NCBI RefSeq assembly: GCF_020037015.1
Contig: NZ_JAIQDE010000008.1
Span: 124,001-188,000, forward strand
Source of the DNA: Corallococcus sp. AS-1-6
GTDB taxonomy: Bacteria; Myxococcota; Myxococcia; Myxococcales; Myxococcaceae
Direction of reading: 5' to 3'
Length of the DNA stretch: 64,000 nt
This document shows positions 29,069 to 36,861 of this stretch, piece by piece. The stretch's first letter is position 1. Each line of letters opens with the position of its first letter. The translations under genes and the position numbers were made by a program. Under the pieces are notes generated by a model that had not been told where the DNA came from, searched no databases, and saw only the letters and a program-made list of their open reading frames with translations.

Positions 29069-30346
29069 TCAGGCGGCGGGCGACTGCGCCGCCTCCTCGC
29101 CGACCGGCCGGTCGGGGGGCTCGCCGCGAGACACGTACACGGCGGCCGCCAGGTCTCCGGTGACGTTGAGCACGGTGCGACACATGTCCAGGAAGCGGTC
29201 CACGCCGAGGATGAGGCCCAGCCCCTCCACGGGGATGTGGAACATGCCGAGGATCATCGCGATGACGGGGATGGAGCCCGCCGGCACGCCCGCGGTGCCA
29301 ATGCCCGCCAGCACGCAGATGAACATGATGGTCGCCTGCTGGGTGAGGTCCAACTGCACGCCGTACACCTGCGCGAGGAAGAGGACGGTGACGCCCTCGA
29401 AGAGCGCGGTGCCGTTCTGGTTCATCGCGGAGCCGGCGGTGAGCACGAAGCGGGACACGTTGCGCGGCAGCTTGAGGTTCTCCTCCGCCACCTTGAGGGC
29501 GGTGGGCAGCGTGGCGCTGGAGGAGGACGTGGAGAACGCGGTGACGATGGCCAGCCGGCAGGAGCGGAAGAACTCCACCGGGTTGCGGCCGCCCAGGAAG
29601 CGCACGGACAGCGAGTACACGACGAACATGTGGATGCCCAACGCCAGGAGCACCACGCCCACGTACGACGCCAACTGTCCCAGGATGTGGAAGCCCAGGC
29701 GCGCCGTCATGGAGAAGAGCAGCGCGCCCACGCCCACGGGCGCCAGCTTGAGCACCCCGTCGATGAGCTTCATCATCACGTCGTAGAGGCCCTGGATGAC
29801 GTCCTTGAGCCGCTGCGCGGGCTCGCCCGGGGTGAGCGCCAGGCCCAGCCCGAAGATGAGCGAGAAGACGATGAGGCCGATCATGTCCCCGTCCGCCGCG
29901 GCCTTCAGCGGGTTGGTGGGCACCATGGACATGAAGAGCGCGCCCGCGGTGGTGTCCCCGGGGGGCGGCGCGGGCTTGATGGTCGTGCCCGTGCGGGCCA
30001 GGGCGCGGGCCTCGTCGCTCAGGCCGTCGCCGGGCCGCAGCGTGTTGACGAGCAGCAGGCCGATGAGCACGGAGATGACGGAGAAGACGACGGTGTAGCC
30101 CAGGGTGCGGGCGCCCAGGCGGCCCACCTGCTTCAGGTCCAGCTCCGCCACGCCCACGACGAGCGCGGAGAACAGCAGCGGCACCACGAGCATCAGGAGC
30201 AGGCGGATGAAGATCTGCCCCAGGGGGTTGGTGACGTGCTCGACGAGCCAGGTGAGCCAGTCCGCGCTCCCGAACACGGCGTTGCAGACGAGCCCGGCCG
30301 CCGCGCCGATGGAAATCCCGAGGAGCATCTTCTGATGGGGCTTCAT
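29069..30346 (-). CDS. Dicarboxylate/amino-acid:cation symporter (DAACS family)
   Basis: 425 residues, eight transmembrane segments plus two re-entrant hairpins expected. The hairpin serine motif is SSSSATLPTAL, the cation-binding motif is NQNGTALFEG (the family NMDGT) and the second hairpin carries AGVPAGSIP. The aspartate that binds dicarboxylate or glutamate lies in DRFLDMCRTVLNVTGD. The family takes up C4-dicarboxylates or acidic amino acids with Na+ or H+. Substrate specificity cannot be settled from sequence. The C-terminal tail ends in PPDRPVGEEAAQSPAA. Confidence 0.88.
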   Translation of the reverse strand: MKPHQKMLLGISIGAAAGLVCNAVFGSADWLTWLVEHVTNPLGQIFIRLLLMLVVPLLFSALVVGVAELDLKQVGRLGARTLGYTVVFSVISVLIGLLLVNTLRPGDGLSDEARALARTGTTIKPAPPPGDTTAGALFMSMVPTNPLKAAADGDMIGLIVFSLIFGLGLALTPGEPAQRLKDVIQGLYDVMMKLIDGVLKLAPVGVGALLFSMTARLGFHILGQLASYVGVVLLALGIHMFVVYSLSVRFLGGRNPVEFFRSCRLAIVTAFSTSSSSATLPTALKVAEENLKLPRNVSRFVLTAGSAMNQNGTALFEGVTVLFLAQVYGVQLDLTQQATIMFICVLAGIGTAGVPAGSIPVIAMILGMFHIPVEGLGLILGVDRFLDMCRTVLNVTGDLAAAVYVSRGEPPDRPVGEEAAQSPAA

Positions 30347-30375
30347 GAGGGGGCGAAGCCTACCGGTGAAAGGAG

Positions 30376-31056
30376 GTGGCGCCCACCTCGCGTTCGGGGG
30401 AAAGCTCCCGCCCCATCGTGCAATCCCTCGTCCAGCTCACCGAGCCCGCCCTGCCCCCGCCCCTCTTCCAACGGCTGACCCGCCGGGTGGGGGACCTGAA
30501 GGGAGAGCGCCTGCGTCACACGTACCAGACGACGTTCTGGTACGCCTTCGGGCCGCCGGAGAACGTGGTGGAAGAGGTCATCCACACGCTGCGGCCCCGG
30601 GTGACGAAGGGCTGGAAGATTGCTGGCGTGGAGTGGTGGCTGTCGCGGATGCGGGCCACGGACGTGCGGGTGGACTTCCACCAGGACCGGGACGAGCGGC
30701 TGGCGTTGGCCACGGGGAAGCTGGTGCACCCGGTGCGCTCGTCGGTGTTGTTCCTCAACCGGGTGCGCGGCGGCGCGCTGGCGGTGACGCGGGAGCCGCC
30801 GTGTGAAGACAACCCGTCGCTCGCGCCGGAGCGGATGGAGGACCTGACGCTGGTGGCGCCGCGCCCCAACCGGCTGGTGGTGTTCGACGGGACGCTGACG
30901 CACGGGGTGCTGGACGCGGACAACCAGGTGCCGGACGGCAAGCTGCCGGGGCCTTCGCGCGAGCGGCGCACGCTGGTGATGAACTGGTGGGGCCACCGCC
31001 CCACGGACGTGCCCACGTGGAGCGAGACGCGCTTCTACCGGGCGCTGGCCACCTGA
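30376..31056 (+). CDS. 2-oxoglutarate/Fe(II)-dependent oxygenase-like protein
   Basis: 226 residues if started at GTG 30376. The AAAGGAGG just before that codon is too close to act for it, so a downstream GTG at 30418 is possible. A double-stranded beta-helix with the metal triad is visible: FHQD (HxD), LTHGVLD (distal His) and RRTLVMNWW (Arg for 2-oxoglutarate). The N-terminal FWYAFGPPENVVEEVIHTLRP is unlike the better-known families, and the substrate cannot be named. It overlaps the methyltransferase gene on the opposite strand by 22 bases at the 3' ends. Confidence 0.65.
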   Translation: MAPTSRSGESSRPIVQSLVQLTEPALPPPLFQRLTRRVGDLKGERLRHTYQTTFWYAFGPPENVVEEVIHTLRPRVTKGWKIAGVEWWLSRMRATDVRVDFHQDRDERLALATGKLVHPVRSSVLFLNRVRGGALAVTREPPCEDNPSLAPERMEDLTLVAPRPNRLVVFDGTLTHGVLDADNQVPDGKLPGPSRERRTLVMNWWGHRPTDVPTWSETRFYRALAT

Positions 31057-31808
31057 CGGGCCGTCTCCCGCAGGCGGTGGGTGACGCGCTCGGCCCACTC
31101 GGGTTCGACCTCCATGCAGGCGGGGCGGCGGCCCAGGCGCAGGGCGGCGGACGGCATGGAGCCGCTGCCGGCGAACGGATCCAGGACGGTGTCGCCGGGG
31201 CGGCTCCAGGTGCGGACCAGGGGCTCCAGCACGGAGAAGGGCTTGTGGTGCGGGTGGCCGCCCCACTGCGCGGCTTCCGCGTCATCGTCGTAGCCGCCGA
31301 CGACGGCCCACACGGTGGGGGCGTCCCCGGGGGCGAGCGGCGGCGCGGGCGAGCGGGCGATGACGAGGGCGACCTCGTAGACGCGCAGGAGCTGCTCGTT
31401 GGCGTTCTTGTCGGTGGTGCGCTTGCCCCAGACGTACTCGCCGCGCAGGTGGGTGTAGCCCAGGCCGTGCGCGGCGGTGAGGATGGGCTCCTTGCCCAGC
31501 AGGTTGGTCCAGATGATGAGGGGCGCGTCGGGGGTGAGGTGCGCGGTGGCGCGGGTGAGCCAGGCCTCGGAGAAGACGCGGTAGTCGCGCACGGACTCGA
31601 AGCGGACGATGGGGTTGCGGTCGATCTTCTTGTTGGCGCGGGGGTCGCGCAGGTCCCCGCCCTTGCGGCGCCGGGTGAGCAGGCAATAGGGCGGGTCCGT
31701 GTGGAGCAACGAGGCGCGGGTGTCGCCGAGGGCGGCCCGGTAGCCCTCGGGTTCGCGCGCATCGGCGCGGACGCAGCGCAGGGATTCGGGCGTGAGGTCG
31801 GAGGTCAT
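31035..31808 (-). CDS. Orphan amino-DNA methyltransferase (N6-adenine or N4-cytosine)
   Basis: 257 residues from ATG 31808. The catalytic motif IV is TDPPYCLL (DPPY), near residue 38, and the AdoMet motif I is DPFAGSGSMPSAALRLGRR near the C-terminus. This gives the beta-class order (IV before I). No restriction endonuclease gene is adjacent, so it is an orphan by neighbourhood. DPPY is used by both N6-adenine and some N4-cytosine enzymes; the target sequence is not readable. It is convergent and overlapping with the oxygenase gene, and divergent from the lipoprotein at 31875. Confidence 0.83.
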   Translation of the reverse strand: MTSDLTPESLRCVRADAREPEGYRAALGDTRASLLHTDPPYCLLTRRRKGGDLRDPRANKKIDRNPIVRFESVRDYRVFSEAWLTRATAHLTPDAPLIIWTNLLGKEPILTAAHGLGYTHLRGEYVWGKRTTDKNANEQLLRVYEVALVIARSPAPPLAPGDAPTVWAVVGGYDDDAEAAQWGGHPHHKPFSVLEPLVRTWSRPGDTVLDPFAGSGSMPSAALRLGRRPACMEVEPEWAERVTHRLRETARQVASAR

Positions 31809-31874
31809 CGTGTGGAGCCGCACCCTACCCGGCATGGGGACGGGGGTGCCGGGATTCTGGCACGCTCGGTGGCC

Positions 31875-32660
31875 ATGCGGGTTCGTCACATCGCGGCGGT
31901 GCTGGGCTGGCTGCTGCTCTGCGGATGCCAGTCCGCGGGCGGAAGCCAGACGCGGCGGGAGTACCAACAGACGCTGGATTCGGGCACGAACGCGTGCCGC
32001 CACAACCCCGCGTACTGCGCGGCCATGCCCGCGAGTGTTCGAACCACGGCGCAGGCCGGCGCGTCCGTGGCAGGGGCGCTGAAGGTCATGGATGCGGCGG
32101 CCCGAGCCAGTATTCGGGAAGTCATGCAGGAGTGCGCGGACAAGGCGGACTCAGAGGTGAACCTGCGACTTCTCGACGGCAAGACGCCTACGGCGCAGCA
32201 GTGCGGGGAGCAGGTCGGGACGGATGCGGAGGGCAAACCCATCACCCGGGCCATGCAGTTGGGCCGGGAGAAGCACGAGGTGGCCCTCCGCTGCGTTCAG
32301 GCACGCCTGTCCGCGGAATGGCCAGGTCGATTCAGTCTGGAGCAGCGGTACGGCTACGACATGAAGACGGGAGCGCTCCGGTTGATCACCCGTGCGCAAG
32401 CGGAAGCGTGGCTTCGGTCCGGACAGGCGGGCCAACTTCTGGGCACGATCATTCCGGATGTCGTCATCCATCTGGGAGAGCCGTTGGAGCCCGAAGCTGC
32501 CTTCGACTTCAAGTTTCCGTGTCCCATCAGCAATCCCGCGAGTTGGAGGCGCTATCCCCGCAACCATCCCTATGAGGGGAAGACGCAAGGTCAGATGTAT
32601 GAGCAGGTCCTGGGCATTCGTCCCTGGCTCGTCGTCCCCATCCTTGGAGCATCGCAGTGA
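31875..32660 (+). CDS. Lipoprotein with restriction-endonuclease-like C-terminus; candidate toxin
   Basis: 261 residues from ATG 31875. A signal peptide ends in LLLCGC (Cys18), so the protein is lipid-anchored. The middle is helical, with conserved-looking cysteines. The C-terminal 110 residues carry a PD-(D/E)xK-like arrangement: E156 in SLEQRYGYD, D195 in PDVVIHL and DFK at 211-213, followed by QGQMYEQVLGI. This is the fold of the Tox-REase group of polymorphic toxins. The stop overlaps the GTG of the next gene by 4 bases, and that gene is of an immunity-type family. A SitA-like, outer-membrane-exchanged toxin is my inference; nuclease activity is not proven. Confidence 0.6.
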   Translation: MRVRHIAAVLGWLLLCGCQSAGGSQTRREYQQTLDSGTNACRHNPAYCAAMPASVRTTAQAGASVAGALKVMDAAARASIREVMQECADKADSEVNLRLLDGKTPTAQQCGEQVGTDAEGKPITRAMQLGREKHEVALRCVQARLSAEWPGRFSLEQRYGYDMKTGALRLITRAQAEAWLRSGQAGQLLGTIIPDVVIHLGEPLEPEAAFDFKFPCPISNPASWRRYPRNHPYEGKTQGQMYEQVLGIRPWLVVPILGASQ

Positions 32661-33562
32661 ACCGCTCACATCCCCAAGTCCGGATTCGCGCAGGGCACGG
32701 AGGCATGTTGGTCCGGGATGGCGTCAGCATTGCCTTCTACTTGAGGCATTCGCACCGGGACATCACCCAGCGGATTGAACACACCCTCCATGTGTTTCAG
32801 CAGGCCATCGCCCCGGCATCCCTGGATTGGTATTGCGACTACGAGGGGGACTTCCATGAATTGGATGAAGAGGGGCGGGCGTTGCTGGAGCAGGAGTTCC
32901 ACGCCTCCCGGTTCGCCCATGTCCATCTGGCGGATCACGTCAACGGAGTGGGCGATTACCAGTTCATCTATGAAGGCCAGTGGAGGGAGAACCCCGGGTC
33001 CCCTGATGCGTCGCGGCTGTCGAGCACCGTCACATTCTGGCTCCCCACGGAGTTCCTGGAGTCACACGGGCCTGACGCCGTTCGCGAGCTGGCACTGAAA
33101 CTCTCAGCGGACCTCCCGTTCGCCTCGGGGCACGCGGGCCTTGCGTTCAACGCAGAGCTCGGACTGCTGGAGGTCGATCAATGGATCCAGCGCGAACGCC
33201 TTCGCCATCCCGGAATGGATGTTCCCGATGAGTCCGCGTCCCTGCACCTGGGCGACCGGATCCGCGGTGTCCATTGGCTGAACTTCCTGGGGCCGCCGGT
33301 GCTCACGGAACTGGGCGGCGTGGAGGCCCTTCGTGGACGGCTCAAGAGTCCTGGCACGACGGTGCAGTCACTGTCCGGTAAGCGTGCGGTCATCACCCTG
33401 GGAAGTGAACCCGACGCGGGAGACGTGACGCAGAGCCCTGTGCTACCGGCCTACCGTGAGCTGGCCCGCGCCCTGGAGCCCTGGCTGTACTTCCAGGGCG
33501 ACTCCCGCCCCTGGCGAGACACCGAAGGCCAGCGTCGATGGGAGCGCCGGTTCCTGGACTGA
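32657..33562 (+). CDS. DUF3396 (type VI immunity family) protein, candidate immunity to the preceding toxin
   Basis: 301 residues, starting with GTG inside the GTGA overlap with the lipoprotein, so translation is coupled. The sequence follows the DUF3396 pattern: VRDGVSIAFYLRHSHRDI, SLDWYCDYEGDFHELDEEGR, ELALKLSADLPFASGHAGLA, RIRGVHWLNFLGPPVLTELG and a late LEPWLYFQ block. No signal peptide is visible, so it is cytoplasmic. Members of this family sit next to toxin genes, including nuclease effectors, and neutralise them. Third-codon positions show more A/T than neighbouring genes (for example gatgaagag, ttggatgaag), hinting at transfer. Confidence 0.78.
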   Translation: MNRSHPQVRIRAGHGGMLVRDGVSIAFYLRHSHRDITQRIEHTLHVFQQAIAPASLDWYCDYEGDFHELDEEGRALLEQEFHASRFAHVHLADHVNGVGDYQFIYEGQWRENPGSPDASRLSSTVTFWLPTEFLESHGPDAVRELALKLSADLPFASGHAGLAFNAELGLLEVDQWIQRERLRHPGMDVPDESASLHLGDRIRGVHWLNFLGPPVLTELGGVEALRGRLKSPGTTVQSLSGKRAVITLGSEPDAGDVTQSPVLPAYRELARALEPWLYFQGDSRPWRDTEGQRRWERRFLD

Positions 33563-33576
33563 GCGGGGCTTCGGGC

Positions 33577-34485
33577 TCAGGGGAAGTTGACGCCACTCCA
33601 ATGCACCGTCCGGATGCCATCTACATCCGTGACGATCAGTTGATAGCCCTCCAGCTCCGCGTTGTTCACATCGAACTCCAGAATCAATGTCGCCTCGGAC
33701 TCGGCGGCAATGGGGCCGGTCTGAAAGGGCGGAAAGGATTGCCACTCCCTTCCCCTCCGGTCCACCAGCACGGCCCTCCCGATGGTCCACGGCTTCTTGT
33801 CGGCCGTTCGCAGCACCATCTGCACGGCTCGCCTCGGGCCTGACGTGAACGCCGCGCCCCTGTCCATCTGGAATGAACACGGGCGCCTGCAGTTGGCGGG
33901 CTCCCATTTTCTATTGATCCCAATGCCAGGAAGTGACGTCGAGCCTATCAGGAGCCCCCGAAGCCCCATCGGCTCACGCGTGCTCCCGCCCGAGGAAACG
34001 CGCTCCTGCCGCAAGCGCTCGATCTCCGCGCGAAGTTGCTGCACTTCCTGGTGGTACGACTCCGCGGAACGCACCCGTCGGTAGATCTCCACCTGCCGAT
34101 CCACGGCGCCTGAACCCACCACCAAGGTCAAAAACAACCTGGAGGGAAGCGCCGAGCCCGCATCCTTGAAGGGAATGGACAGCTTCAAGCTGCCTCCCCC
34201 CTGCAAGTCATTGGATGGCACGAGCACGAGCACGGAACTGCCCGTGCTCACCCGTGCGAACTGGGCTCGTGACTCCAGGCTCAGTTGGTCCTGCTGGATG
34301 TCGGTATCGAAGAGGAGCGTCGTGCTCACCCCTGGCCCGATGTGGATGGGGCGCGTCCCCACGCCATCCGCTCCCACTTCCATCCGGAGCGTCCCCTCAA
34401 CCGCGTCGTTTGCAACGGGAGGAGCCGCCAATACATGGGTCGACCAGAGAAGAACCGGAAGCGCGACGAACAGACAGGAGGGCAC
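33577..34485 (-). CDS. DUF2381 family protein (myxobacterial paralogous family)
   Basis: 302 residues, GTG start at 34485, with a signal peptide ending VLAAPP, so it is exported. The pattern matches the Myxococcus-specific family TIGR02268: GTLRMEVGADGVGTRPIHIG near the front, a coiled-coil segment (SYHQEVQQLRAEIERLRQER) in the middle and a C-terminal beta-rich domain ending VTDVDGIRTVHWSGV. Two Cys in NCRRPCSF may form a bond. It lies 122 bases after the serine/threonine kinase on the same strand. This kinase-DUF2381 pairing recurs across myxobacteria, but no molecular role is established. It is convergent with the DUF3396 gene, 14 bases away. Confidence 0.8.
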   Translation of the reverse strand: MPSCLFVALPVLLWSTHVLAAPPVANDAVEGTLRMEVGADGVGTRPIHIGPGVSTTLLFDTDIQQDQLSLESRAQFARVSTGSSVLVLVPSNDLQGGGSLKLSIPFKDAGSALPSRLFLTLVVGSGAVDRQVEIYRRVRSAESYHQEVQQLRAEIERLRQERVSSGGSTREPMGLRGLLIGSTSLPGIGINRKWEPANCRRPCSFQMDRGAAFTSGPRRAVQMVLRTADKKPWTIGRAVLVDRRGREWQSFPPFQTGPIAAESEATLILEFDVNNAELEGYQLIVTDVDGIRTVHWSGVNFP

Positions 34486-34607
34486 GGTGGGGAGGGCTCC
34501 TCGAACCGGGGCAACAGAAGCTCCCTTCTATCACGGGGCTTTACGCGGACCCGCCGTTCGCGGATGACCCACCTCCACGAGTAGGCGTCGACCTGGCGAA
34601 GTGCCTG

Positions 34608-36482
34608 CTACCTGGGCTCGTAGTATATGTTGAGCCGCTTGACCCCAACCACACCGTACAACTGGTTCGGGATCCACCGGGTCGTGGGGGTGTCCGGACT
34701 GTAGCCTTCCGAGTTCACCGCATGGCCGATCTGAGTGCCGTCCACGTCGAAGTACTCCATGCAGATGGGGAAGACCCTCCCGTCAGGTAGGATGGCCTGC
34801 GTGAAGAGCAGTCGGGTGATCAGCGGATCGAACACCGCGCGGCCCTTCACGACCGTCCCTATCGGCAAGGCACCGCGCCTCGCCGCCGCATTATGGACGA
34901 TGCCCTGGATGGGTCCTTCACGGACTTCCAGCTCGAATCGCTGCGACTCTTTCAGCCAGAGGCCGTCCCACGCCATGTGGCCGGACCTCAACTCCAGCAT
35001 GGCCTCCTTGGCCCCCGCCGGGCACGGTTCGCTCCGATCCCTGGGGGCGTTGGCATTGCCGCCCGCGCATGACGCGCCCACGCAGGCCGCAACGGCCGCT
35101 CCAGCGATCTTCCGCATGACACCGCCGTCCGCTCGCAGGGGCTTCACAGAGGGGGGCGCAACCTCGGTGGACACGGGCGGAGTCGGCTCCACCGCAGCGG
35201 AGACACCCGCATCCGGGGAAGACGCCACCGCGAGCACGGCGGCATCGGGAAGACTCGGGGTTGGTGTCACGGACGGACTTCCTTTCTCAGACACAGGCGC
35301 GACAACAGGTGGAGGACGGGCCGGCGTCAGCCGCGCCAGCCCGAAGATCAAGAAGCCCAGCAGGAGTGCGCCCAGGGCGAGCACCGCGCCGTTGCGACGG
35401 CGCCGCTTCGGCTCGACGGCCTGCGCGGGCAAGGACGGTTCCGGAGGCGCTGACTCCCGGGGTTGCGCCGTCGGCGGCGGAGCGTTCCCGGGGAACTGGG
35501 ACAGCGACACGACGCCCCGGTCCAGCCCGGCCTCATCTGGAGCCGCGGGGACGTCCAGCGAGACCTTCCAGTCCGCGTGGCGCTTGTCCTTCGCGGCGTC
35601 CCAGAGCGCCTGCAGCAGCGTCTCCGTCCCCGAGTAGCGATCCTCGGGGCGCTTGGAGAGCAGCCGCATCGCGATGTCCGACAGGCTGGAGGGGACCTTG
35701 GGGTTGATGTCCTTCGGCGCTCGCGGCACCACTGTTTCGATGGCGGGCAGCAGCCGTTCGTAGGGAAGGCGTGGGTCGAAGGCGTAGCCGTCCGTCAGGG
35801 ACTCGTAGAGCAGCGCGCCCAGCGCGTACAGGTCGCCCGGGATGCCCGCGTCGAAGTTCGCTCCGGACTTCCAGGAGCCTTCGCGCAGGAAGGTCACGCA
35901 CTCGGGCGGCAGGAGGTGCGGCGACGCGGGCGCCACGCCCACGGTCAGCGTGGAGGCTCCCGGGATGCGCGCCGTGCCCAGGTCGATGAGGATGGGGCGC
36001 TCATCCAGGCGGCGGATCAGCAGGTTGTCCGACTTGAGGTCGCGGTGATGCACGCCCCTGCGGTGGAGATCCGCCACCACCCGCACGACCTCCGTGTAGA
36101 CGGTCAGCAGGTGCGCGGCGGAGGGCTTCACCCGCCAGCGCCACTCGTGGAACGTCTCGCCGTCCACGAAGTCCGTGACGTGGAAGAGATAGCCGTCCGG
36201 TGGCTCCGGCCAGCGATCCACGGCGTGCACGCGCGGCAGGTTGGGATGCGGCGCGCACGCGAGCAGCGCCGCCACCTCCCGCGCGAGCCGCCCGTTGACG
36301 TCCTCTTCATCGCTGGCGTGCTGGTTCGCCGGGCGCAGCGCGAGCTTCAGCGCGTAGACATTCCCGCTCCGCTCCACCTTGAACACCCGCCCGAAGCCTC
36401 CCGCGCCAAGCGTCCCGACGATTCGCCAAGGGCCGACGTGGTGGCCGACTTCAAGCTGGTCCGGATGGAGCGGTGTGCTCAT
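34608..36482 (-). CDS. Membrane-anchored serine/threonine protein kinase
   Basis: 624 residues. The kinase domain (about 20-300) has the glycine loop LGAGGFGRV, invariant Lys46, catalytic HRDLKSDN (146-153) and, in place of the usual DFG, DLG at 167-169. A juxtamembrane Pro-rich region precedes one transmembrane helix (about 365-386). The extracytoplasmic domain has a Pro/Ala/Thr linker, two cysteines (CVGASC), then a 150-residue beta-rich domain (SQRFELEVREGP, LLFTQAILPDGRVFPI). The outer part probably senses a ligand. Downstream DUF2381 protein is the likely partner. DLG is tolerated in some active kinases, so activity remains probable. Confidence 0.88.
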   Translation of the reverse strand: MSTPLHPDQLEVGHHVGPWRIVGTLGAGGFGRVFKVERSGNVYALKLALRPANQHASDEEDVNGRLAREVAALLACAPHPNLPRVHAVDRWPEPPDGYLFHVTDFVDGETFHEWRWRVKPSAAHLLTVYTEVVRVVADLHRRGVHHRDLKSDNLLIRRLDERPILIDLGTARIPGASTLTVGVAPASPHLLPPECVTFLREGSWKSGANFDAGIPGDLYALGALLYESLTDGYAFDPRLPYERLLPAIETVVPRAPKDINPKVPSSLSDIAMRLLSKRPEDRYSGTETLLQALWDAAKDKRHADWKVSLDVPAAPDEAGLDRGVVSLSQFPGNAPPPTAQPRESAPPEPSLPAQAVEPKRRRRNGAVLALGALLLGFLIFGLARLTPARPPPVVAPVSEKGSPSVTPTPSLPDAAVLAVASSPDAGVSAAVEPTPPVSTEVAPPSVKPLRADGGVMRKIAGAAVAACVGASCAGGNANAPRDRSEPCPAGAKEAMLELRSGHMAWDGLWLKESQRFELEVREGPIQGIVHNAAARRGALPIGTVVKGRAVFDPLITRLLFTQAILPDGRVFPICMEYFDVDGTQIGHAVNSEGYSPDTPTTRWIPNQLYGVVGVKRLNIYYEPR

Positions 36483-36861
36483 GCCTCTGACTCATGCCGT
36501 GACACAACCTGGGAGGTGGGGACGGCCACCCGGGGTTTCAGGACCGGCGAGGGCGACTTCCCTGCCACACCCCACCGCAGAGGTCGGATTCCCCGCAATC
36601 CGCGAGCGTGCCCGGCCGACGACGGCGCGGACCTGCTTGGCGGAACCACCCAGGGAGCGGTGTTCAATGCGGACAACCTCCGGGGTTGACCCTATCTGGC
36701 CCTGCGGGGCTGTCACGTTTTTTCGTGACGCAGCAGGGGGGTCGCCCCTGAACGGGCGTCCAACCCGCCAGGCAGCCTGAGGTTCGTGAAACAGCTTTCA
36801 GCCTGTCCGGATGTGACGGCATCCCCTGTCTGGGATTGCGCGGGGCCCGTCTTCGGGCCGG
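36483..36861. other. Intergenic region with no gene
   Basis: About 380 bases between the kinase start and the tfuA stop, both genes being on the minus strand, so it should contain the kinase promoter and the YcaO-TfuA terminator. Several short frames cross it, but none has a ribosome binding site plus coherent protein. I looked for a RiPP precursor peptide and found none. The hairpin at 36712 is the only clear structure. Confidence 0.5.
36712..36729. repeat. Perfect inverted repeat with T6 centre
   Basis: GTCACG-TTTTTT-CGTGAC is a 6-base inverted repeat. It may be an operator upstream of the kinase. A terminator for tfuA is less likely, because the run of T (or A) lies in the loop, not after the stem. 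Confidence 0.4.

Noticed and set aside
36492-36716. Possible precursor peptide gene downstream of TfuA
   Set aside because: No ribosome binding site, no leader/core pattern; ordinary GC-rich open frame.
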